Positions 8,499 through 16,867 of a DNA stretch of 64,000 nucleotides are shown here, piece by piece. Where the stretch lies: positions 3,782,001 to 3,846,000 of the forward strand of contig NZ_CP101134.1 of the NCBI RefSeq assembly GCF_024296865.1. Reading direction: 5' to 3'. Position numbers and translations under genes: made by a program. Below the pieces are notes generated by a model, which did no database searches, had not been told where the DNA came from, and saw nothing but the letters and a program-made list of their open reading frames with translations. Each line of letters starts with the position of its first letter. Within the stretch, counting starts at the first letter, position 1. The stretch comes from Sphingobacterium sp. LZ7M1 (lineage in GTDB: Bacteria > Bacteroidota > Bacteroidia > Sphingobacteriales > Sphingobacteriaceae).

Positions 8499-9632
8499 CT
8501 ATTTGACGGTTCTGCCTTTCCAATCGTACTTACCTATATTTCCCACCACGCCGATATAGACAAAATAGAGCGAATGGACTACAGTTAGCAATGGTAGGTT
8601 CCAAAGCAGCTCCTTTCGGTTCACGAAGCTAAGGATGGGATAAAGAAAAGCCAGTTCCACCAACATCTTCATCATCAGGGAGGTTAATACCAGTTCACTA
8701 GCATCGTAAATACCAAACAACAGAAAGATCAAGCTCAGCAAAAAAGAAAGATTGAAGAGCCAGATACACACGCCCAATACAACTACCTTCTTGTCCTTAT
8801 ATTTGGTACTTTTTGAAGCCCAACGCTTTCTTTGGCTTAAGAATGATTTTAGGTTTTCTTTGGCATCGGTGTAAACTATTGCTTCTCTAGATTTACAGAA
8901 ACCGATCCTGTCGGCATGTTTTTCCGCAACCTTATGCAGTAATAGCTCATCGTCGCCAGAAGCCAATTCATCAATACCATTAAATCCACCCATCTCAAAG
9001 AACAATGTCTTTCTATAAGCAAGGTTGGCACCATTACAGGTCGTTGGATTTCCGTTGCCTATTCCCGCTGCCCCTAAACCAATAAGATAAAGGAATTCCA
9101 AGGTCTGCAAGCGTTCGAAATAAGATTGTTCCTGATCGTAACACACTGGAGAGGAAACCATCAGTTTATCTTGGCTTTCCATATATTGAACTATGCTCAA
9201 TATCCATTTGGAGCCCATTCTACAGTCTGCATCGGTAGTAATGATTATATCACCAGAAGAAGCGTGAATAGCCTTGTTTATGGCAAACTTCTTATAAGAA
9301 TTGAGTTTATTTCCTTCATTTAGGGTGATTAGCTTTACCCCGCGGTCCGCATAACGGGTGACGATCTCTCCTGTCCTATCCGTAGAATGGTCATCAACCA
9401 CGATCACTTCCAGTAAATCTTTAGGGTATTCCTGACTGACAATACAATCCAGCGTATTGCCAATGTTTGACTCTTCGTTCCGGGCAGCGATAATTACTGT
9501 CACTTTTGAAAGGGGCATAATGGATGTTAGATGAAACATTGGCAGTTTCATCCAGCCATTGCGCATATAAAGGACCAATACCACATAGATAATGGTCATA
9601 ATAAATAGGAAAAAACTAAGATTTATTATCAC
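8499..9632 (-). CDS. Membrane-anchored family 2 glycosyltransferase
   Basis: This GT-A glycosyltransferase probably adds sugars to a lipid or polymer on the cytoplasmic face. The 377 residues show an N-terminal membrane helix (5-24) and then VTVIIAARNEE (44-54). VVDDHS (78-83), the metal-binding DAD (134-136), GDDEL (226-230) and the QRKRW motif (267-271) of processive GT2 enzymes follow. Three C-terminal membrane helices end the protein. The start is a GTG that overlaps the flippase-like gene by 17 bases; an ATG at 9599 is an alternative. The pairing with a flippase-like protein suggests a glycolipid or exported glycan, but the product is unknown. Confidence 0.85.
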   Translation of the reverse strand: MIINLSFFLFIMTIIYVVLVLYMRNGWMKLPMFHLTSIMPLSKVTVIIAARNEESNIGNTLDCIVSQEYPKDLLEVIVVDDHSTDRTGEIVTRYADRGVKLITLNEGNKLNSYKKFAINKAIHASSGDIIITTDADCRMGSKWILSIVQYMESQDKLMVSSPVCYDQEQSYFERLQTLEFLYLIGLGAAGIGNGNPTTCNGANLAYRKTLFFEMGGFNGIDELASGDDELLLHKVAEKHADRIGFCKSREAIVYTDAKENLKSFLSQRKRWASKSTKYKDKKVVVLGVCIWLFNLSFLLSLIFLLFGIYDASELVLTSLMMKMLVELAFLYPILSFVNRKELLWNLPLLTVVHSLYFVYIGVVGNIGKYDWKGRTVK

Positions 9633-10590
9633 TGATATAATTCACGTTAAATACAAAAAACGACCCTATGATTGCCGGAAAAATGAGGTTAACAAACCAA
9701 ACACATGAAACAATGGCCATCACTGCAATTTCTTGGGTCGTAATATACGCATACAAATTGCTGGCTACAAAACTACGAACACTAAAGTCAAAAATATCTA
9801 AGGAAGGAACGGCAGATTGAATAAAAAACATAATAAAGATCATTAATACCATGGAAACCAACGGCAACTCTGGCAAAATGACCAACATCAAAATTATATA
9901 TTGCGAAGTAAAAATGGCAAAGCGAAAAGCAGATAGCAGGAGCACATAGGCCAATTCTTTAACGGTAAAATCTTCCAGGACCGAGAAGAACGGCTTGATC
10001 TTCCGCAAAAACTTTACTTTCCCTACCAGATAATCCACCCAAGAGACATTGAAATACAAGATCAAAAAGGCCAATGCATAGATTATGGCTATTAACCAAA
10101 CCCCAAAATCCACTGAGGCAGGAGTTTCCAAAAAGGTCGTCACGAACCAAGCGATGCTCAAAGAACCAAAAACCGAAGTCAATACCAATTGAGCAAATAA
10201 TCCTACTCCCATCGCAACAGCGCCGGTAGCTCTGTTCTCGGGCTTCAACAACATCACCCGTCCACCGTATTCACCAATCCGATTAGGAGTGAATATTGCC
10301 CAGGTAAGTCCACAAAAAACTGATTTAATAGCCTTCCAAAGCCCTAACTTCTCTATCCTTTGACTTAGATATTGCCACTTTTTAACTTCAAGAAACCAAT
10401 TGAAAAACATTAAGAGCACAACGACCAGCAATACCAATCGGATCGTAAGAGGGTCGATCTGATGGATAAGGTGTTCAAACTCCTTCAAGTTCTTTTGATT
10501 ATTTACCTTGCTGACAACAAACCACATCGCCAACGCAACAATGGCTACTTTAATCAATAGATTGAGATATTTTCGCTGTGTCTTCGTCAA
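9616..10590 (-). CDS. Lysylphosphatidylglycerol synthase TM region / flippase-like membrane protein
   Basis: This 324-residue polytopic membrane protein of the UPF0104/AglD-like family corresponds to the transmembrane half of MprF, without its aminoacyl-transferase domain. About eight hydrophobic helices are visible. Family landmarks include a conserved W-L-E-V-K-K-W segment near 65-72 and FTPNRIGEYGGRV in the middle. Homologues are proposed to flip lipids or lipid-linked glycans. It overlaps the GT2 gene downstream by 17 bases. The best start is a TTG at 10588-10590, since the next in-frame ATG would cut into the first helix. Confidence 0.8.
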   Translation of the reverse strand: MTKTQRKYLNLLIKVAIVALAMWFVVSKVNNQKNLKEFEHLIHQIDPLTIRLVLLVVVLLMFFNWFLEVKKWQYLSQRIEKLGLWKAIKSVFCGLTWAIFTPNRIGEYGGRVMLLKPENRATGAVAMGVGLFAQLVLTSVFGSLSIAWFVTTFLETPASVDFGVWLIAIIYALAFLILYFNVSWVDYLVGKVKFLRKIKPFFSVLEDFTVKELAYVLLLSAFRFAIFTSQYIILMLVILPELPLVSMVLMIFIMFFIQSAVPSLDIFDFSVRSFVASNLYAYITTQEIAVMAIVSCVWFVNLIFPAIIGSFFVFNVNYISDNKS

Positions 10591-10676
10591 TTTTGTCTAA
10601 GAAAGCACAATTTTAATAATTTTTTAATTAATAACCGTTTTTAGAAAGCAATGTTTAGAAAATCGTATTATTGCAT

Positions 10677-11240
10677 ATGCAAAAAGAACCGGCTAAAGAG
10701 AGGATTATTTTGGGAATTGACCCTGGAACGGTAGTTCTGGGTTATGGAATATTGAAGGAGGTGAATAAAAAAATATCCTTGATCACGCTTGGTGTCATAA
10801 AAATGGGGCATCTGGATGACCATGGCCTCAAGCTCCAACGCATCTTCAAAAAGACTAGCGCATTGATCGCAGAATACAAACCAGACTGTGTAGCTTTAGA
10901 GGCACCCTTCTACGGAAAGAACATCCAAGTCATGCTAAAGCTGGGTCGTGCCCAAGGAGTAACGATGGCAGCTGCCCTGAACGCCGATATCCCAATCTTT
11001 GAATATTCCCCCCGAAAAATAAAACAATCCGTTACAGGCAACGGAAATGCGAGTAAGGAACAAGTGGCGGCCATGTTACAGACGCTACTTAGCTTCAAGG
11101 AAACTCCAGAGTTCCTTGATGCTACCGATGGTCTTGCTGTTGCGGTATGTCATGCCTTTCAACAAAATCAATCCACAGGTGGAAAAAACTATTCGGGTTG
11201 GGAAGCTTTCGTAAAGGATAACCAAAAACGAATCCGCTAA
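10677..11240 (+). CDS. ruvC: Crossover junction endodeoxyribonuclease RuvC
   Basis: This nuclease resolves Holliday junctions during recombination and repair with RuvAB. The 187 residues carry the four acidic catalytic positions of the RNase H-like fold: Asp15 in GIDPGT, Glu75 in ALEAPF, and Asp148 and Asp151 in DATDGLAVAVCH. Length is close to the usual 170-190. The reading frame extends two codons upstream to a TTG, but the ATG at 10677 gives the usual N-terminus. Its stop codon overlaps that of the converging 350-residue gene. ruvA and ruvB are not in the window. Confidence 0.95.
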   Translation: MQKEPAKERIILGIDPGTVVLGYGILKEVNKKISLITLGVIKMGHLDDHGLKLQRIFKKTSALIAEYKPDCVALEAPFYGKNIQVMLKLGRAQGVTMAAALNADIPIFEYSPRKIKQSVTGNGNASKEQVAAMLQTLLSFKETPEFLDATDGLAVAVCHAFQQNQSTGGKNYSGWEAFVKDNQKRIR

Positions 11241-12289
11241 AGCTGGACCTGCCGTATGACATTCTTGACGTTGAGTTCAATAATATCGGTCATACTCTTG
11301 CATTTGAAGTAATTTTCATTCTCATAGTACCTTGCATAGCCTTCTTTCAGTTTCTCAATATTCTCTTTTGTTGAGAGTTGCTGTGTACTGGAGGCATCAC
11401 GGAGGTCCTTGATACGATGCCTTTCGCTTCGAACCCGATGTACAATGGAAGATCTTTCTTCTTGCTGATACTGCAGGACCGTCTTCTCATTCAAATGGTC
11501 CATGGACAATTTGACATAAGGTAAGTTTTCCTTGAAGAATTGCGGAAGATACACCTTGATGTTCCCTTCATAGAATTGCTGGTCAAAATCAATCGCACGG
11601 ATCCTAAATTGGAAATCATCAAAATCCGGAGTGATCTGCATCACGAAATTATAGGCCCGCATGTCCCCTAACATTGAGATCACACAACGTTCATTAAACT
11701 TGACAAACTCCTTCGCTATTCTCGTCTGGTTATAATCCGGAGCGTCCATCTTGGTCTTGGCAAATGTATCCCCAGGAATCCCCACAATATGTTCTTCCAC
11801 CAAGGTATCGCGATCATAGAGATAATTGACTTGGTTTGGAGATACAATCTCTTCCAGCTCCAACCCATAGATCCTGGAGGCATCAGCTTGCTTGATATAG
11901 AAATAATCATAGACATCATTCAGTCTATTGACAATTTTGATTCGGAAGGGATGGGTATTACCAAAAGCACAGAATTCAATCTTTTCGATGACTTTATGCT
12001 GCACAATCCTGGTATTACCGGAAGCCTTCAATTGCGCATATACGATCTTGAGCTGGTCATATAGGGTATCTTGTATATGGGGCGGATATAAAGGGATTTC
12101 CCACAACGTATCATTGCCAAACTTGTCCAGGGAAGGAATGGTTTCTTGGAAATTCAAAAGATCGGAATAGGTCATGGGCAATTTACCATCCCGCTGATAA
12201 GCTTTTAGATATTTCAACAAACCCGTACCCACTGGAAAAATTGGCTTTTTCCTCGAAATCTTTACATCATCTTCTTTCATAACAAGCAT
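11237..12289 (-). CDS. Uncharacterised protein with protein-kinase-like signatures
   Basis: I do not recognise this 350-residue soluble protein by name. Its middle carries a set of residues in the order of a kinase-like (APH/HipA/CotH type) fold. These are a strand with Lys133 (YDYFYIKQAD), a helix with acidic residues (LELEE, 143-147) and a hinge-like EEHIVGIPGD (165-174). A catalytic-loop-like GDMRAYN (Asp209, Asn214) and a metal-binding-like DFD (234-236) follow. The C-terminal 100 residues are charged and helical. No signal peptide or membrane helix is present. ATG at 12289 is taken as start, with another in-frame ATG at 12280. A near-consensus promoter box TACTTTAG (12304-12311) lies upstream. 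The kinase relation is inference from motif order only. Confidence 0.6.
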   Translation of the reverse strand: MLVMKEDDVKISRKKPIFPVGTGLLKYLKAYQRDGKLPMTYSDLLNFQETIPSLDKFGNDTLWEIPLYPPHIQDTLYDQLKIVYAQLKASGNTRIVQHKVIEKIEFCAFGNTHPFRIKIVNRLNDVYDYFYIKQADASRIYGLELEEIVSPNQVNYLYDRDTLVEEHIVGIPGDTFAKTKMDAPDYNQTRIAKEFVKFNERCVISMLGDMRAYNFVMQITPDFDDFQFRIRAIDFDQQFYEGNIKVYLPQFFKENLPYVKLSMDHLNEKTVLQYQQEERSSIVHRVRSERHRIKDLRDASSTQQLSTKENIEKLKEGYARYYENENYFKCKSMTDIIELNVKNVIRQVQL

Positions 12290-12458
12290 TTGTGACTGAA
12301 ACTAAAGTACGAAAAATAGTTGTTGTATACATCAATGAAAAAATGCTAAAAAAAATGACGTAATTTTATCATTCGAACATTAATATAACAATAATTGTTA
12401 TTATTTTTGAAAAAATCAGAAAATTGAAAAATTTATTTGAAAGGCTTATAAATGGAAG

Positions 12459-12480
12459 AAGCTCCCCGGGCGAGGAGCTT
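12459..12480. other. GC-rich hairpin in the long leader region upstream of the Lrp-type gene
   Basis: The 369-base gap 12290-12658 is very AT-rich apart from this hairpin: AAGCTCC (12459-12465), an 8-base loop, and GGAGCTT (12474-12480). No T-tract follows, so it does not look like a terminator. Downstream, up to the ATG at 12659, I see no further gene. It could be part of a structured 5' leader of the regulator gene. Confidence 0.35.
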
Positions 12481-12658
12481 CAACGCTAACCAATTATAAA
12501 CCTATGTTATTTTGAGGGAAGTAATTACAAACTTTAGTGTTTTTTACCTCGTTTGTTATGACAAATTTAATTTTTTCAATAATTAAATAGAAATTTATTT
12601 GATTTTTTTAGATATTTTTAAAAACCTTATTACAAATTAACACACAAATACCATTTTT

Positions 12659-13129
12659 ATGGAAAAAAACTATTCAAATTACGATTTAGACAACCTAGAT
12701 GTTCAAATTTTATCCATTTTAATGGAAGATGCCTCAATTCCATATACAGAAATCGCTAAAAAACTAATAGTTTCTGGCGGAACCATCCATGTTCGCATGA
12801 AAAAAATGGAAGAATTGGGAATAATCAGAGGTTCTAACTTAATTATCAACCCTCAAAAGGTTGGATTTGACATTACTGCCTTCTTAGGAATCTATTTAGA
12901 GAAGGGTTCTCAGTATTCGGATGCTGTTGAACAGTTGAAACAAGTGAAAGAAGTGGTGGAATTACATTACTGTACTGGTCAATATAGTATGTTTGCTAAG
13001 ATCATCTGTAAGGACACATCACATTTACGCAAAGTTTTGAATGAAGACATCCAAGGATTGAAAGGAATTCAACGTACAGAGACCATTATTTCCTTAGAAG
13101 AGAGCATCAAAAGACAAATCACCTTATAA
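12659..13129 (+). CDS. Lrp/AsnC-family transcriptional regulator
   Basis: This 156-residue protein has an N-terminal helix-turn-helix (LDVQILSILMEDASIPYTEI at about 13-32, then the recognition helix around SGGTIHVRMKKMEELG). A C-terminal RAM/AsnC ligand-binding domain (about 70-150) includes HYCTGQYSMFAKI. Such proteins form octamers and sense amino acids. It converges on the arginine operon, with a shared terminator between them, so control of arginine genes is possible but only suggested by position. The start is the first ATG and no stronger alternative exists. Confidence 0.9.
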   Translation: MEKNYSNYDLDNLDVQILSILMEDASIPYTEIAKKLIVSGGTIHVRMKKMEELGIIRGSNLIINPQKVGFDITAFLGIYLEKGSQYSDAVEQLKQVKEVVELHYCTGQYSMFAKIICKDTSHLRKVLNEDIQGLKGIQRTETIISLEESIKRQITL

Positions 13130-13174
13130 GAACTGTATAAAAAGGAGATTTTTATCTTAGAACTACCATCTAGA

Positions 13175-13207
13175 GATAAAAAAAGCGGGCCAAGGCCCGC
13201 TTTTTTT
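13175..13207. terminator. Bidirectional terminator between lrp-like gene and arginine operon
   Basis: AAAAGCGGGCC (13181-13191) pairs with GGCCCGCTTTT across a 2-base loop. A-rich sequence on the left and T7 on the right allow use from both strands. Confidence 0.9.
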
Positions 13208-13217
13208 ATTGAAATTC

Positions 13218-14282
13218 TTATAATATCCCTTTCAGAAGGTCGATATAGTACCGGACCCCATCATTTATTTCTTGCAAATAAATAAATTCATCCGCAGTAT
13301 GTGACCTCGCCGAATCTCCAGGTCCCGTTTTGATGGACGGAATTTTCAATATGGCCTGATCACTCATCGTCGGACTGCCATATAATTCTTTCCCCAAAGA
13401 TTTCCCGGATTGAACGATTGGATGTTCAATTGAAATCGAAGAAGGATTCAGGCGCGTAGAACGTGGCTCTACCGAAGACTTCACATGTTGTCTGATCATT
13501 TCCAAGACCTCCAGGTTACTGTACACATCGGTAGTCCTTACATCCACCACAAATTTACAGCTAGCCGGCACCACATTATGTTGTGACCCCGCTTCTATCA
13601 TGGTGACACTCATCTTTACCGGCCCTAAAAACTCCGACTGTTTTGGGAATTGATAATTCTGGAACCAATTGATGTCTTCAATCGCATTATAAATCGCGTT
13701 TTCACCCTCTTCCCGTGCGGCATGACCAGATTTACCTGCCGCTTCACAGTCCAAAACCATCAATCCTTTTTCCGCCACTGCCAAATTCAACAGGGTGGGT
13801 TCACCAATAATGGCAAACTCACAAGGTTTGATGTGTTTATAGGCTTCTTCTAAGCCTCCTTTACCAGAAACCTCCTCTTCAGAGGAAGCTACCAAACAAA
13901 GGTTAAACGGTAAATCATCACGGTAATAAAAATAACGGAATGCAGCAATCAAGGAAACCAAACACCCACCGGCATCATTGCTCCCTAAGCCGTACAGCTT
14001 CCCATCCTCAACGATAGCCTTAAATGGATCTTTGCTATAGCCAGGGTTGGGTTTAACGGTATCATGATGCGAATTCAACAGGACATAAGGTTTTGAAGGA
14101 TCTTCAAAACGGTTATAGGCGACCACATTGTTCCCTATCCTTTCAGTAGCTATGCCATGCTGCTGAAAATACTCCACAAGCAATTGAGCAGTCTGATCCT
14201 CTTCCCTACTGAATGACTGGGTTTCAATCAATCCTTTCAAGAGTGAGGTACTGTCTTCAATCAGTTGGGCAATATCAATCAT
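13218..14282 (-). CDS. argE: M20 family deacylase, probably N-acylcitrulline deacylase (ArgE-like)
   Basis: This metallopeptidase-fold enzyme removes the acyl group late in arginine synthesis. In the 354 residues the zinc ligands and catalytic residues are visible: SHHDT (His72, Asp74), SNDAGG (Asp103 bridging), and SSEEE with the general base at 135-136. A dimerisation domain lies in the middle. Because the operon encodes an acylornithine carbamoyltransferase, the substrate should be N-succinyl- or N-acetylcitrulline rather than acetylornithine. The start codon overlaps the proC stop (ATGATTGA). It is the last gene of the operon and is followed by a strong terminator. Related DapE or LysK enzymes share the fold, so context decides the call. 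Confidence 0.85.
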   Translation of the reverse strand: MIDIAQLIEDSTSLLKGLIETQSFSREEDQTAQLLVEYFQQHGIATERIGNNVVAYNRFEDPSKPYVLLNSHHDTVKPNPGYSKDPFKAIVEDGKLYGLGSNDAGGCLVSLIAAFRYFYYRDDLPFNLCLVASSEEEVSGKGGLEEAYKHIKPCEFAIIGEPTLLNLAVAEKGLMVLDCEAAGKSGHAAREEGENAIYNAIEDINWFQNYQFPKQSEFLGPVKMSVTMIEAGSQHNVVPASCKFVVDVRTTDVYSNLEVLEMIRQHVKSSVEPRSTRLNPSSISIEHPIVQSGKSLGKELYGSPTMSDQAILKIPSIKTGPGDSARSHTADEFIYLQEINDGVRYYIDLLKGIL

Positions 14283-15075
14283 TGTATAGGCCTCCAGCTT
14301 TTTTAGCAGACAATTTTATTCCTTTAATGAAAGCAGAACTGAAACCGTTGTGTTCCATTTCGTTCAATCCTGCAATGGTACAGCCTTTTGGAGAAGTCAC
14401 CTTATCGATTTCACTTTCCGGATGGCTTTCCATCTGCAGCAACAGGTCGGCAGCACCTTTGGCCGTTTGAATGGCCATTTTTAAGGCGTCGTGAGCATGG
14501 AAACCGATCTCAACACCACCTTGTGAAGCTGCCCTGATACTTCTCAGGAAAAATGCGATTCCGCAAGCACATAGTGCCGTCGCGGAAGTCATTAAGTCCT
14601 CATTGATGACCACCACAGAACCTACCGATTCAAAGATCACCGATACATCCTGGATTTTGTCCTCAGGAGCACTGTCAGTGGCAATACATGTCATGGACTG
14701 CCCTATCGCAATAGCCGTATTCGGCATTGCACGGATAACAACCTTATCTTGGCCCAATACATCCTTGATATCCTGGCAAGTTACACCAGATACCACCGAT
14801 ATAATGGTCTGAGCGGGAGTCAGTACAGGAGCCAATTCATCCATCACCTTTCTGATCTGCTGGGGGAGAATGGCCAATACAATAAATTCAGACCCTTGAA
14901 TCGCTTCAGGATTTGAATCGCTCACCGTAAAACCTTCTTCCTGTTCCACAGCCAAGGACGCCAGATTGCGCCTGGTGATGGTAATCTCATTAGCTTTGCA
15001 ATATTTAGATTTCACCAGCCCTTTGGCCAATGACAACCCTATATTCCCGCCTCCAATAATTGTTATCTTATTCAT
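14275..15075 (-). CDS. proC: Pyrroline-5-carboxylate reductase
   Basis: The enzyme reduces pyrroline-5-carboxylate to proline with NAD(P)H. The 266 residues begin with a Rossmann strand and GGGNIG (8-13). The family block VIRAMPNTAIAIGQSM and the C-terminal dimer/active-site segment PKGCTIAGL are present. It sits between argB and argE-like in the arginine operon and overlaps the latter by 8 bases. This arrangement links proline and arginine synthesis. The sequence is a normal-length ProC with no missing motif. Confidence 0.93.
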   Translation of the reverse strand: MNKITIIGGGNIGLSLAKGLVKSKYCKANEITITRRNLASLAVEQEEGFTVSDSNPEAIQGSEFIVLAILPQQIRKVMDELAPVLTPAQTIISVVSGVTCQDIKDVLGQDKVVIRAMPNTAIAIGQSMTCIATDSAPEDKIQDVSVIFESVGSVVVINEDLMTSATALCACGIAFFLRSIRAASQGGVEIGFHAHDALKMAIQTAKGAADLLLQMESHPESEIDKVTSPKGCTIAGLNEMEHNGFSSAFIKGIKLSAKKAGGLYND

Positions 15076-15086
15076 TATATTTAAGT

Positions 15087-15875
15087 TTAGGCAATCAAGC
15101 AGGTTCCAAACTTCCGTTGCTGGAAGAGGTGCAAGTTATTGGCATGTCCGATATAGACATTACTGACACCCTTGGAAATCGCTTCAAATGCATTGTATAG
15201 TTTAGGGATCATTCCATCATGAATGGTCTTGCTATCTTTCAATCGTTCAAAATCAACCGAACGAATGGTCTCAATAACCGATTGCTCATCATTAACATCC
15301 AACAATACGCCATTTTTATCGAAACAATAGATCAATGAAACTTCATATAGTTTGGATAGCGCAACAGCCAAGGAAGATGCAATGGTATCGGCATTGGTAT
15401 TCAATAATTGTCCATTACCGTTGTGGGTAATAGCGGAAAAGACAGGAATAAACTCCGCCTCCAATAGTTTTTTTATAGCCAATGAATCAATCGAATCAGC
15501 AAGGATATCACCTACAAAACCATAATCGATTTCCTTAACCGGTCTTTTTACCGCTTTGATCACATTCGCATCTGCTCCGCACAATCCTATGGCATTGCAA
15601 TTGTATTTTTGCAGGGAAGCAACCAAGTTTTTATTGGTAAGGCCAGCGTAGACCATGGTCACGACATCAAGCATGGCAGCATCAGTAATACGTCTACCTT
15701 CCACCATTTTGGCTTCAATGCCCATATCTGATGCCATACGCGTGGCGATCTTTCCACCTCCATGCACCAGGATCTTTCGACCTGGCAATGCAGAAAATTT
15801 CTCTAAAAATTCCTCTAATTGTTCCGGGTTGTCAATGACATTCCCACCTATCTTGATAATATTTAATACCGACAT
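15087..15875 (-). CDS. argB: Acetylglutamate kinase
   Basis: The enzyme phosphorylates N-acylglutamate, the second step of arginine synthesis. The 262 residues have the amino-acid-kinase features: Lys8 and GG at 10-11 near the N-terminus, HGGG (38-41), GLCGADAN in the middle, and NTNADTIAS for the nucleotide site. The frame is open 20 codons further upstream, into argF', but the ATG at 15875 lies 8 bases after the argF' stop and gives the usual N-terminus. In an operon with a succinylornithine-type carbamoyltransferase the true substrate may be N-succinylglutamate. Confidence 0.93.
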   Translation of the reverse strand: MSVLNIIKIGGNVIDNPEQLEEFLEKFSALPGRKILVHGGGKIATRMASDMGIEAKMVEGRRITDAAMLDVVTMVYAGLTNKNLVASLQKYNCNAIGLCGADANVIKAVKRPVKEIDYGFVGDILADSIDSLAIKKLLEAEFIPVFSAITHNGNGQLLNTNADTIASSLAVALSKLYEVSLIYCFDKNGVLLDVNDEQSVIETIRSVDFERLKDSKTIHDGMIPKLYNAFEAISKGVSNVYIGHANNLHLFQQRKFGTCLIA

Positions 15876-15883
15876 CCTATATT

Positions 15884-16849
15884 TTAACCCTTCAAATCTT
15901 CCAACATTCTTTTCAATACTACCTGCGCAGCCCATACCCTATTGCTGGCTTCCTTGATCACCAATGAATTTGGACCATCCAATATCTCAGAAGATAGCTC
16001 CAAGTCCCTACGCACTGGCAAACAATGCATCACTTTTGCATCATTGGTCAATTTCAATTTCTCATTGTCCAAAAGCCAATTCTCATTGACCGGATAAACC
16101 TCTCCATACTCCTTAAATGAAGACCAGTTCTTCACATAAACAAAGTCTGCTCCTTCCAAGGCCTCATCCAGGTTCGTCGAGATATTGGCACCAGGAGTAA
16201 AGTCCTCGGAAAGTTCATAGCCTGCAGGATGAGCAATGGTAAAATCTACCAAACCTTCTTCCTGAGCACGGCACATCCATTCTGAAAAAGAATTGGGAAC
16301 AGCTTGAGGTAATGCCTTCACATGCGGTGCCCAAGCCAATACAACCTTTGGTTTATCTGTTTTTTTATATTCCGTAATCGTGATCAAATCTGTCAAACTT
16401 TGCAATGGATGCCTCGTTGCACTTTCCAAGGAAACTACAGGCACGCCGCAATATTTGATAAATTTATTGAATAGGTCTTCCGAATAATCCGCTTCCTTAT
16501 CTTTCAATGTAGGAAATGAACGCAGACCAAGAATATCACAATACTCTCCCATTACAGCCGCAGCTTCACGGATATGTTCCACTGTTGTTCCATTCATGAT
16601 CACGCCATCGCGCGTTTCCAATGCCCAGCCATCCTTATCCATGTTCATCACCATGACGTTCATGCCAAGGTTCATCCCTGCCTTTTGCGTACTCAACCGT
16701 GTTCTCAAACTTGGATTAAGAAATACCAAACCCAGCATTTTATGCTTCCCCAGGGTTTCATTGGAATAAGGGCTAGCCTTAATTTCTAAAGCCTCTGTAA
16801 CGATGTCTTTCAGATTATCTACGTCTGCTACGGAAAAAAACTTCTTCAT
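15884..16849 (-). CDS. argF': N-acylornithine carbamoyltransferase, probably N-succinylornithine specific
   Basis: This member of the ATCase/OTCase superfamily transfers carbamoyl phosphate to N-acylornithine, the route used in Bacteroidota. The 321 residues show the carbamoyl-phosphate loop as SLRTR (47-51) and HPLQ (147-150) in place of HPxQ of OTCase. APHVKALPQAVPNS (175-188) is a loop typical of the acylornithine enzymes, and HCLPVRR is at 275-281. The position that separates the two subtypes (Pro in the Bacteroides succinylornithine enzyme, Glu in the Xanthomonas acetylornithine enzyme) aligns with Val90 in GTTVEH. A small hydrophobic residue favours the succinyl substrate, but this is inference. 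It lies between argD and argB on one transcript. Confidence 0.88.
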   Translation of the reverse strand: MKKFFSVADVDNLKDIVTEALEIKASPYSNETLGKHKMLGLVFLNPSLRTRLSTQKAGMNLGMNVMVMNMDKDGWALETRDGVIMNGTTVEHIREAAAVMGEYCDILGLRSFPTLKDKEADYSEDLFNKFIKYCGVPVVSLESATRHPLQSLTDLITITEYKKTDKPKVVLAWAPHVKALPQAVPNSFSEWMCRAQEEGLVDFTIAHPAGYELSEDFTPGANISTNLDEALEGADFVYVKNWSSFKEYGEVYPVNENWLLDNEKLKLTNDAKVMHCLPVRRDLELSSEILDGPNSLVIKEASNRVWAAQVVLKRMLEDLKG

Positions 16850-16867
16850 TTAATCTATTTTGATTTT

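Noticed and set aside
10666..10673. TATTATTG as a promoter box for ruvC
   Set aside because: It would place the transcription start after the ATG and matches only seven of eight positions with no upstream box.
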